Shown here in pieces: positions 57,205 to 64,000 of a DNA stretch of 64,000 nucleotides (position 1 is its first letter; every line of letters begins with the position of its first letter). The notes below the pieces were generated by a model. It worked only from the letters and a program-made list of their open reading frames with translations, did no database searches and had not been told where the DNA came from. The stretch spans positions 1-64,000 of the forward strand of contig NZ_MUBK01000001.1 of NCBI RefSeq assembly GCF_002127545.1. The letters run 5' to 3'. Source of the stretch: Xenorhabdus beddingii. Its GTDB lineage: Bacteria; Pseudomonadota; Gammaproteobacteria; Enterobacterales; Enterobacteriaceae. The position numbers were made by a program, and so were the translations under genes.

Positions 57205-59868
57205 TTATGCCAGACGTGGGTTAGCTTTTTCTGGGTTGATGTTATATTTCGTGATAGCTTCTTCAACCACTTTCACATCAACTTCGCCACGTTTAGCCAG
57301 TTCACCCAGAGCTGCAACAACCACGTAAGAAGCATCAACTTCAAAGTGGTGGCGCAGGTTCTCACGGCTGTCAGAACGACCGAAACCGTCCGTACCCAGT
57401 ACACGATAGTCACTTGCAGGAACAAAGCTACGTACTTGCTCTGCGAACAGTTTCATGTAGTCAGTAGACGCAACTGCCGGTGCTTCACTCATGATCTGAG
57501 CAATGTAAGGAACGCGAGGTTCTTCTGATGGGTGCAGCATGTTCCAACGCTCACAATCCTGACCATCACGAGCCAGTTCAGTGAAGGAAGTGACGCTGTA
57601 CACATCAGAACCGATACCGTATTCGTCAGACAGGATCTTCGCGGCTTCACGAACATGACGCAGGATAGAACCAGAACCCAGCAACTGCACTGTACCTTTA
57701 GCGCCTTCCATGCTTTCCAGCTTGTAGATACCCTTACGGATACCTTCTTCAACGCCTGCTGGCATTGCCGGCATGTGATAGTTTTCGTTCAGGGTAGTGA
57801 TGTAGTAATAGATGTTCTCTTGTTTCTCACCATACATGCGCTCCAAGCCGTCATGCATGATAACCGCCACTTCATAAGCAAATGCGGGATCATAAGAGAT
57901 ACAGTTAGGGATAGTCAGGGACTGAATATGGCTGTGGCCATCTTCATGCTGCAAACCTTCACCGTTCAGGGTAGTACGACCTGAAGTACCGCCGATCAGG
58001 AAGCCGCGAGCCTGTTGGTCACCTGCCGCCCAGCACAGATCACCAATACGCTGGAATCCGAACATGGAGTAGTAGATATAGAACGGGATCATTGGCAGGT
58101 TGTTGGTGCTGTAAGATGTTGCAGCCGCCAGCCAGGATGAAGCCGCACCCAGTTCGTTGATACCTTCTTGCAGGATCTGACCTTTAGCGTCTTCTTTATA
58201 GTATGCAACCTGCTCACGGTCTTGCGGAGTATACTGCTGACCATTCGGGCTGTAGATACCGATTTGACGGAACAGACCTTCCATACCGAAAGTACGTGCT
58301 TCGTCGGCAATAATTGGAACCAGACGATCTTTGATCGACTTGTTTTTCAACATCACGTTCAATGCACGAACGAAAGCGATAGTGGTAGAAATTTCTTTGG
58401 ATTGTTCTTCCAGCAGAGAGCTGAAATCTTCCAGAGCTGGGATTTCCAGTTTGTCGTCGAAGTTCACACGACGGCTTGGCAAATAACCACCCAGTGCATT
58501 ACGACGCTCGTGCAGATATTTGGATTCTTCAGAATCTTTATCGAAAGTCACGTATGGCAGGTTTTCAACTTGCTCATCAGAGACAGGTACATTGAAACGA
58601 TCACGGAATTGGCGAACCCCTTCCATGTTCATTTTCTTGACCTGATGGGCAATGTTTTTACCTTCAGCGGTATCACCCATACCGTAACCTTTGACGGTCT
58701 GAGCCAGGATTACCGTTGGTTTACCCGTCGTGTCCTGTGCTTTTTTCAGTGCAGCGTAAACTTTCTTCGGATCATGACCACCACGGTTCAGGGCCCAAAT
58801 TTCGTCATCAGTCATATCTTTGACCAATGCCGCAGTTTCTGGGTAACGACCGAAGAAGTGCTCACGAACATAAGCACCATCTTTGGACTTGAATGTCTGA
58901 TAGTCGCCGTCCAGCGTTTCGTTCATCAATTGAACCAGTTTACCGCTGGTGTCTTTACGCAGCAGAGCGTCCCAACGCTCACCCCACAGAACTTTCAATA
59001 CCTGCCAGCCAGCGCCGTCAAAGATCCCTTCCAGTTCGTTAACGATTTTGCCGTTACCGGTTACCGGGCCATCCAGACGCTGCAAGTTACAGTTGATGAT
59101 AAATACCAGGTTATCCAATTTTTCACGGGTTGCGATGGTGATCGCACCTTTGGATTCTGGTTCATCCATTTCACCGTCGCCCAAGAAAGCGTAAACAGTT
59201 TGTTTAGAGGTATCTTTCAGACCACGGTGTTCCAGATATTTCAGGAACTTCGCTTGATAAATGGCAGAGATTGGCCCCAGACCCATTGAAACCGTCGGGA
59301 ACTGCCAGAAGTCAGGCATCAGTTTAGGATGCGGATAAGAAGACAGACCATTACCACCGATTTCCTGACGGAAGTTATTCATCTGCTCTTCAGTCAGACG
59401 ACCTTCAAGGAATGCACGCGCGTAAACGCCCGGAGAAATGTGGCCCTGGAAGTAAACCAAGTCACCGCCATCATTTTCGCTACGAGCGCGGAAGAAATGG
59501 TTGAAACAAACGTCATAAACAGTAGCAGAAGACTGGAATGAAGCCATGTGCCCACCCAGTTCCAGATCTTTCTTGGACGCACGCAGAACGGTCATCACGG
59601 CATTCCAACGAATAGCAGAGCGGATACGGCGCTCCAAATCCATGTTGCCAGGGTAAGCAGGCTCATCCTCAACAGGAATAGTGTTGATGTAATCACGGCT
59701 TGCAGTACCTGCAGCAACGTTAATGCCACCTTTACGAGCTTCATTCAAAACCTGATCAATCAGGAACTGAGCACGCTCAACACCTTCTTCACGGATGACC
59801 GATTCGATCGCCTGTAACCAATCGCGAGTTTCGATCGGATCCACGTCATTTTTCAAAATATCTGACAT
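57205..59868 (-). CDS. aceE: Pyruvate dehydrogenase E1 component
   Basis: An 887-residue thiamine-diphosphate enzyme, the homodimeric E1 type. Conserved: GGHMASFQSSATVYDVCFNH, the ThDP motif GDGEMDEPESKGAI...NCNLQRLDGPV, and the C-terminal TSFTELARDGQDCERWN. It decarboxylates pyruvate and acetylates the lipoyl groups of AceF. Length equals E. coli. Operon order pdhR-aceE-aceF-lpdA. Confidence 0.97.
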   Translation of the reverse strand: MSDILKNDVDPIETRDWLQAIESVIREEGVERAQFLIDQVLNEARKGGINVAAGTASRDYINTIPVEDEPAYPGNMDLERRIRSAIRWNAVMTVLRASKKDLELGGHMASFQSSATVYDVCFNHFFRARSENDGGDLVYFQGHISPGVYARAFLEGRLTEEQMNNFRQEIGGNGLSSYPHPKLMPDFWQFPTVSMGLGPISAIYQAKFLKYLEHRGLKDTSKQTVYAFLGDGEMDEPESKGAITIATREKLDNLVFIINCNLQRLDGPVTGNGKIVNELEGIFDGAGWQVLKVLWGERWDALLRKDTSGKLVQLMNETLDGDYQTFKSKDGAYVREHFFGRYPETAALVKDMTDDEIWALNRGGHDPKKVYAALKKAQDTTGKPTVILAQTVKGYGMGDTAEGKNIAHQVKKMNMEGVRQFRDRFNVPVSDEQVENLPYVTFDKDSEESKYLHERRNALGGYLPSRRVNFDDKLEIPALEDFSSLLEEQSKEISTTIAFVRALNVMLKNKSIKDRLVPIIADEARTFGMEGLFRQIGIYSPNGQQYTPQDREQVAYYKEDAKGQILQEGINELGAASSWLAAATSYSTNNLPMIPFYIYYSMFGFQRIGDLCWAAGDQQARGFLIGGTSGRTTLNGEGLQHEDGHSHIQSLTIPNCISYDPAFAYEVAVIMHDGLERMYGEKQENIYYYITTLNENYHMPAMPAGVEEGIRKGIYKLESMEGAKGTVQLLGSGSILRHVREAAKILSDEYGIGSDVYSVTSFTELARDGQDCERWNMLHPSEEPRVPYIAQIMSEAPAVASTDYMKLFAEQVRSFVPASDYRVLGTDGFGRSDSRENLRHHFEVDASYVVVAALGELAKRGEVDVKVVEEAITKYNINPEKANPRLA

Positions 59869-59898
59869 GGTGTATTCCTTATCTGTTATCTATTTCTA

Positions 59899-59967
59899 AT
59901 GATTGTTGGAGCCTATCTTCTGGTCATACCCTTTGACTAACCGCCCGTTATGACCGGAAGATAGGCC
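59899..59967 (-). repeat. Palindromic intergenic element, copy B (aceE leader)
   Basis: GCCTATCTTCTGGTCATA (59911-59928) and TATGACCGGAAGATAGGC (59949-59966) pair over 18 positions with one mismatch around a 20-nt loop. The opening TGATTGTTGGAGCCTATCTT is shared with the element upstream of mscS. It lies 31-99 nt upstream of aceE. Confidence 0.75.
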
Positions 59968-60053
59968 CTGCTATATATTGCCGCTAAAACTCTTGGATAA
60001 AGAGTTGACGAACTGTACAAACGCAGCAGTCAGGATCTGTACAGTCAAGTTTA

Positions 60054-60108
60054 GAACCTATCCATTCGGGAATTTGATTTGTCAATGACGTCCCCAAGGG
60101 ACAGGCTC
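60054..60108 (-). repeat. Degenerate palindromic element, copy C (after pdhR)
   Basis: GAACCTATCC (60054-60063) and GGACAGGCTC (60099-60108) are inverted arms with two mismatches, and match the GARCCTATC/GATAGGYTC ends of copies A and B. It abuts the pdhR stop codon and may act as its terminator structure. Confidence 0.5.
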
Positions 60109-60873
60109 TTATTCCTGATGTTGCTGGAGCCGCCTCAATGAACGCTCACGACGAGTATGTTCACGAGTCAGATCCAATAAAACTTCTTCAATAAAGGCCA
60201 AATGGCGATGAGAAGCCTCTCGGGCTTTTTCCGGTTCTCTCGCCATGATAGCGTGAAAAATCTCAGCCCTGTGGTCACTCACGGCTGCCAACATTTCTTT
60301 TCGGGTATAGATGAATTCGAAATTGCGCCTGATATTTTGTTCTAACATTGGGATCATACAGCGCAATAAATGTAGCAATACCACGTTATGGGCAGCTTCC
60401 GTGACAACAAGCTGATATTGCAGGACAGCCTCAGATTCCGCATTCACATTCCCGCTCTGCTGGGCTTCTTGAATTGCAAGATGGCTCTGCTCAATGCGTT
60501 TGAAATCTTCATCGGTTCCCCTAAGGGCTGCATAGTAAGCGGCAATACCCTCTAACGCATGACGCGCTTCCAGGAGATCGAACTGGGATTCTTGATTCTC
60601 TGCAATAAGTTGGACAAGCGGGTCGCTGAAACTTTGCCACAGATTGTTCTGTACGAAATTTCCTCCCCCTTGACGACGGAAAAGAAAGCCTTTGGCTTCC
60701 AGTTTTTGAATGGCTTCGCGTAACGAAGGACGTGATACCTCAAACTGTTTCGCCAGCTCACGCTCAGGCAGCAGCTTTTCTCCCGGGCGTAGCGAGCCTT
60801 CGAGAATGAGCTGTTCAAGACGCTGCTCAATCACATCTGATAACTTTGGTTGGCGGATCTTGCTATAGGCCAT
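60109..60873 (-). CDS. pdhR: Pyruvate-responsive GntR-family repressor PdhR
   Basis: A 254-residue repressor of the pyruvate dehydrogenase operon that is released by pyruvate. The winged helix is [47 protein letters not shown], followed by the FCD effector domain with metal-type residues in [11 protein letters not shown] and [18 protein letters not shown] matching operator lies upstream. Length equals E. coli PdhR. Confidence 0.96.
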   Translation of the reverse strand: MAYSKIRQPKLSDVIEQRLEQLILEGSLRPGEKLLPERELAKQFEVSRPSLREAIQKLEAKGFLFRRQGGGNFVQNNLWQSFSDPLVQLIAENQESQFDLLEARHALEGIAAYYAALRGTDEDFKRIEQSHLAIQEAQQSGNVNAESEAVLQYQLVVTEAAHNVVLLHLLRCMIPMLEQNIRRNFEFIYTRKEMLAAVSDHRAEIFHAIMAREPEKAREASHRHLAFIEEVLLDLTREHTRRERSLRRLQQHQE

Positions 60874-60970
60874 ATCTGCTGTAAGCCATTCAATGAGTAA
60901 ATGTTGCTTCGGACTGTACCCTGGCTAACTCAACCTTAACGATTGAGCCTTACCTATCGGGGCTAAAGTC

Positions 60971-60987
60971 AATTGGTAATACCAATT
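60971..60987. promoter_or_regulatory. PdhR operator
   Basis: AATTGGTAATACCAATT is a perfect palindrome matching the E. coli PdhR consensus AATTGGTnnnACCAATT. It lies about 98 nt upstream of the pdhR start, consistent with autoregulation of pdhR-aceEF-lpdA. Confidence 0.92.
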
Positions 60988-61325
60988 TAGAATACAGGGT
61001 CTTAAAGTAACAAAGTATTCACTAGCTGTCTATAAAGACCTTGAGCTAAATCATAAAAATCTGCAAATTTTAACAAATTATTTTAAATTTTATTGGAAAA
61101 TTATAACCAAAAGGGATTTTAAGGCGGGAAAACCAAGGATAATTTAACGTTTTCTAAACGTAATAAATAGGCTGGCTGAAACGTTATAGCCAAAAGATAT
61201 GTGCATAAAAAATTAACAAAAATGAACTAAAATTCAAAACAGAACAGCCCGAAACAGCGGTATAGACAAAAGCGTGTCAATGAACCAATGTGACTTAACC
61301 CGTGTAACCAAAGCCAAAGAATCAT

Positions 61326-61353
61326 CCCCAATAGATTTCAATTTGTAACAGCC
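61326..61353 (+). repeat. Dispersed intergenic repeat, copy 3
   Basis: CCCCAATAGATTTCAATTTG followed by TAACAGCC; related to 25881-25914 and 42945-42975. Confidence 0.6.
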
Positions 61354-61437
61354 CGGTAAGCAAACACAATCCGCAAAGCCACCACTTGAAAAATAGAGGG
61401 GATAAAAATGAAAGTGGGTTAACCAAATCCACTATGG

Positions 61438-62340
61438 TTAAATGATTGCCCCATAAATCGTTAACAATGCAACAACAATCAAAATAGTAAAGGTCGCCTT
61501 TTTAGCTAATGTTACCGCCGCAACAGGGGTTTCTAGCGGGTTAAGGTGAGGCTCTTTACTTAATGCGAATTGGGCCAGTTGGCTGATTACCCTATATTGT
61601 GATGTCCGAAAATCACTGAGAGAAGCGATCCAGGCCGGCAAAGCCTTTTCACCATGCCCCAACAAAGCATAAGCAATACCGGCCAAACGAGCCGGCAGCC
61701 AATCCAACCAATGCAGTATGCCATCAACCCCCGATTGCGCCCGCTGCACCGCCGTTGCATGCTGTGCCAGCCATCCCTGATAAGCCCTGAGGCAACCATA
61801 TCCCATCAACATGGCAGGCCCAAATTTCCCCAACACGACCAACCAAAAAATCGGGGCGAGATAATAACGGAAATTGATCCAAATTAAGGCATTCTGTATC
61901 TCACGCAACCGCCCATCCTTTATTGTCTCGGATAATGCATTAACAGGTGCTAGCGTATTAACAGGGATTGCCGTATCTGGTAATTTTCCTTGAATCATCA
62001 TCAAACGGGCAAGATAGATATTCTGCTGTTCAATGTCATCATGACGCACAGCCTGAAGATAGCCACGATAGTCATGACGCAGCTCTCCCGCCCCAATACA
62101 TAACAGGCTGATGATAATACCCAATAAAATCGCGGGAATACTAAAAGCAATAGAGTCAGAAATATCAATCAGTTTCCAAGTCAATAAAGCGACCAGAACA
62201 GTCATGATCAAACTGCCCCATAATGAATATGATTTTATTCTGGCAAAAAGCGGGGATAAGTAGCGTTCCAACTGCCAACGGTCACCCATCTTAAACACAC
62301 GTTCCCATGCCAGTATTAACAAAAGAATAAAGAGAGTCAT
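61438..62340 (-). CDS. ampE: Regulatory signalling membrane protein AmpE
   Basis: A 300-residue inner-membrane protein (E. coli 284). MTLFILLLILAWERVFKMGDRWQLERYL opens the family, and HGEKALPAWIASLSDFRTSQYRVISQLAQFAL and the final ALLTIYGAII are conserved. I start at ATG 62340, 5 nt after the ampD stop, with AAGGAG 8 nt upstream. AmpE is linked to AmpD function and to beta-lactamase induction, though its exact role is unsettled. Confidence 0.94.
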   Translation of the reverse strand: MTLFILLLILAWERVFKMGDRWQLERYLSPLFARIKSYSLWGSLIMTVLVALLTWKLIDISDSIAFSIPAILLGIIISLLCIGAGELRHDYRGYLQAVRHDDIEQQNIYLARLMMIQGKLPDTAIPVNTLAPVNALSETIKDGRLREIQNALIWINFRYYLAPIFWLVVLGKFGPAMLMGYGCLRAYQGWLAQHATAVQRAQSGVDGILHWLDWLPARLAGIAYALLGHGEKALPAWIASLSDFRTSQYRVISQLAQFALSKEPHLNPLETPVAAVTLAKKATFTILIVVALLTIYGAII

Positions 62341-62345
62341 CCAAC

Positions 62346-62888
62346 TCACTCCTTCAATAGTTGTCGATAATAATCCCAATAAAAATAGGGTCCGGGATCC
62401 GTTTTTCTACCCGGTGCGATATCACTGTGCCCCGTGATATTATCGCGGATATCGGGATATTGGCGGATAAGCAACTCAGTTATTTCTGCCAGTTTAGTGT
62501 ACTGAGTCTCAGTAAACGCCTCATAATCCGTGCCTTCCAACTCAATGCCTATCGAAAAATCATTGCATTTCTCACGCTCACAGTAACAGGAAACACCTGC
62601 ATGCCAAGCTCTTTTATTGAAAGGCACATATTGAACAACTTCCCCGTCACGGCGGATTAAACAATGAGCAGAAACACGCAGGTGGACGATCTCATTAAAA
62701 AAAGGGTCATCCTTTGGATTCAGTGTCCCCATAAATAACTGATCGATATAAGGACCGCCAAATTTCCCCGGAGGTAAACTAATGTTATGAATAACCAGTA
62801 ATGATGGCACTTCACCTTCTGGACGCAGATCACAATGTGGAGAAACCACTTTTCTTGCAATATCAATCCAACCTTCATGCAACTTCAC
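62346..62888 (-). CDS. ampD: 1,6-anhydro-N-acetylmuramyl-L-alanine amidase AmpD
   Basis: A 180-residue cytoplasmic zinc amidase of cell-wall recycling; it cleaves the anhydromuropeptides that induce ampC. Zinc ligands are in LLVIHNISLPP (His), WHAGVS region and TGHSDIAPGRKTDPG (His, Asp). Length matches E. coli (183). It is followed at 5 nt by ampE. Confidence 0.96.
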   Translation of the reverse strand: MKLHEGWIDIARKVVSPHCDLRPEGEVPSLLVIHNISLPPGKFGGPYIDQLFMGTLNPKDDPFFNEIVHLRVSAHCLIRRDGEVVQYVPFNKRAWHAGVSCYCEREKCNDFSIGIELEGTDYEAFTETQYTKLAEITELLIRQYPDIRDNITGHSDIAPGRKTDPGPYFYWDYYRQLLKE

Positions 62889-63237
62889 TCTTTTGTCCCT
62901 TCCTTAAATTTCAATATCACACGGTTGTCACGCGGCTATTCCGACATCCATAGCCTGCCCATACCAAGTAAAACGTGAACATTTAAAGTGTAACAGGTTA
63001 GCATGTCACTACCTCTCATTGAGCAATGTTTGTGGCGTTTTTTTTATTTACGGGCAAGCTCGAAAAGTTTCTGCAAAAAAATGTAACACCTAATTATTTT
63101 TTCAGGCCAGCTCCATAAATATAGCTAAAGCTATTTTATTTCTCTCTGTTTACTTCATGCTTATTCACCTCAGCATTGACCTGCAAGCAAATTTAATAGC
63201 CCGACTCAATACGCACCAATACACATAAGGAAGAAAA
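62889..63237. promoter_or_regulatory. Spacer between ampD and the pilin gene
   Basis: A 349-nt AT-rich divergent spacer. AAGGAAG sits before the pilin start. I see no gene, strong hairpin or recognised operator. Confidence 0.45.
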
Positions 63238-63660
63238 ATGAATCAGCAAGGATTTACATTAATAGAGTTGATGGTTGTTATGGCGATTGTGTCCATCCTC
63301 GGCGCGATTGGTATTCCCAGCTATCAGGGATATATCCAAAAAGCCGCATTGACCGATATGCTACAAGCCATTGTGCCTTATAAATCGGGCATAGAGCTTT
63401 GTCGCTTTGAAACTGAAAACTATGGAGACTGCCATTCGGGTCAGGCATCCATTCCATCAGGCCACAATAGTCGTTATATCAGTTCCATCACAGTAAAAAA
63501 TGGCGAAATAACGGTCGCAGGGCAACAAAACCTTAGCGGACTCAATGCTATTTTAAAACCGACTCAAGATACGAAAACCGGGATCACCCAATGGAAAACC
63601 ATTTGTGAATCGAAAAATGAATCATTAAAACTAAAATGTCAGGAAACCTTAAAATTCTAA
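63238..63660 (+). CDS. ppdD: Type IV prepilin (PpdD-like)
   Basis: A 140-residue prepilin. The leader MNQQG is followed directly by the methylated Phe and hydrophobic helix FTLIELMVVMAIVSILGAIG of the type IV class a pilins, then SYQGYIQKAALTDMLQAI. Two cysteine pairs in the globular part (LCRFET...YGDCHSG and TICESK...LKCQETL) could make disulfides. In E. coli ppdD-hofB-hofC sits next to ampDE, and hofB follows here too. Confidence 0.92.
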   Translation: MNQQGFTLIELMVVMAIVSILGAIGIPSYQGYIQKAALTDMLQAIVPYKSGIELCRFETENYGDCHSGQASIPSGHNSRYISSITVKNGEITVAGQQNLSGLNAILKPTQDTKTGITQWKTICESKNESLKLKCQETLKF

Positions 63661-63738
63661 AAACACGCTTCGCAATCGCTATTTTCAAAAATAAGATGAT
63701 TAAGTCACTGCCATATTAATGTTAAAGGAAGATCATTA

Positions 63739-64000
63739 ATGAAAAATAAGGAATACCTCTTAATGGAAAGAGAAATAAGGGATTTATGCCAACGAAACCA
63801 AGTTATTATTATAAAAAGAGATCCCAACACGATTACTATTGCCAGTAGTCAATCACCCAATGAGGATTTCATAGCCGCATTGCGCTTTATTTCCGGATTA
63901 AGCGTTAATATAGATATCTGGCCACAAGCAAAAATAGAATCGCTGTTGATACAGGAAAACCCAGTGATATCAGAGGAAAACCACTGTGCAGAAAGTGATC
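63739..64000 (+). CDS. hofB: Type II secretion/pilus ATPase HofB, N-terminal part
   Basis: An ATG at 63739 with AAAGGA upstream opens a frame that runs off the window end. The 87 visible residues (REIRDLCQRNQVIIIKRDPN, then DFIAALRFISGLSVNIDIWPQ) match the N-terminal domain of E. coli HofB in spacing and pattern. The ATPase motifs would lie beyond the window. It should power pilin assembly together with the preceding ppdD. An ATG at 63763 is an alternative start. Confidence 0.8.
   Translation, partial: MKNKEYLLMEREIRDLCQRNQVIIIKRDPNTITIASSQSPNEDFIAALRFISGLSVNIDIWPQAKIESLLIQENPVISEENHCAESD

Larger units (their letters stand above)
60874..61437. promoter_or_regulatory. pdhR promoter region and pdhR-ampE spacer
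   Basis: A 564-nt spacer with the PdhR box (60971-60987), a third copy of the dispersed repeat (61326-61353) and AT-rich sequence. In E. coli aroP lies between pdhR and ampE; it is absent here and no remnant was recognised. Confidence 0.6.

Noticed and set aside
55384..57528. Several long open frames opposite aceF
   Set aside because: They mirror the Ala/Pro-rich lipoyl domains of aceF and repeat with them; not independent genes.
58168..59289. 373-codon open frame antisense to aceE
   Set aside because: A shadow of the conserved aceE coding sequence; composition is rich in Phe, Gln and Thr as antisense frames often are.

Overview
The window looks like chromosome of an entomopathogenic enterobacterium of the Xenorhabdus/Photorhabdus type (Morganellaceae); Xenorhabdus is the best guess. 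The housekeeping genes follow the gammaproteobacterial order (lysS-prfB-recJ-dsbC-xerD, fldB, cptA-sdhE, ygfZ, gcvTHP, ubiI-ubiH-pepP-ygfB, zapA-6S RNA-fau, serA, rpiA, argP, yggE, argO, mscS, then yacL-acnB, lpdA-aceF-aceE-pdhR, ampE-ampD, pilin-hofB). The proteins are close to E. coli but clearly diverged, and spacers carry short interspersed repeats. The genus call is inference; no rRNA is present.

Layout. 1-2061: right end of an integrative element (AlpA-like regulator, P4-type integrase) abutting the 3' end of a tRNA-Gly(CCC) gene. 2200-11915: core genes, including prfB with its programmed +1 frameshift and xerD with an unusual repeat-coded N-terminus. 11916-16281: a variable stretch between the ygfZ region and gcvP with a glutamine amidotransferase-like gene, a DHA2 drug exporter and an orphan ClpP paralogue whose catalytic Asp is replaced by Asn. 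A decayed second copy of the gcvP 3' end lies at the far side of the exporter, so the exporter-ClpP pair looks like an islet inserted at the gcvP end. 16282-33190: core genes and 6S RNA.

33365-48791: a biosynthetic cluster of the tilimycin/tilivalline (pyrrolobenzodiazepine) type. One arm (dhbX-icmX-adsX, then mfsX-uvrX, all minus strand) should make 3-hydroxyanthranilate from chorismate and provide export and self-resistance. The divergent arm (npsA-thdA-npsB plus an NTF2/SnoaL-like gene) should activate 3-hydroxyanthranilate, load it on a stand-alone carrier, condense it with a proline-like amino acid and release an aldehyde reductively, which closes to the pyrrolobenzodiazepine. A MarR regulator follows. 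Compared with the Klebsiella oxytoca cluster as I remember it, hmoX and aroX are missing and the SnoaL-like gene is extra. The UvrA-like resistance protein lacks the UvrB-binding region.

48849-64000: yacL-acnB, a small accessory patch (DUF1801-like, GNAT-like and a 50-residue ORF), the pyruvate dehydrogenase operon with a PdhR box upstream of pdhR, ampE-ampD, and the start of a type IV pilus operon.

A recurring feature is short tandem repeats at gene 5' ends: 15-nt x9 inside xerD, 19-nt x3 before gcvT, 18-nt x7-8 between rpiA and argP, 14-nt x3 before marR. Two dispersed repeat families also recur in spacers. No CRISPR array, rRNA or intact insertion sequence was seen.
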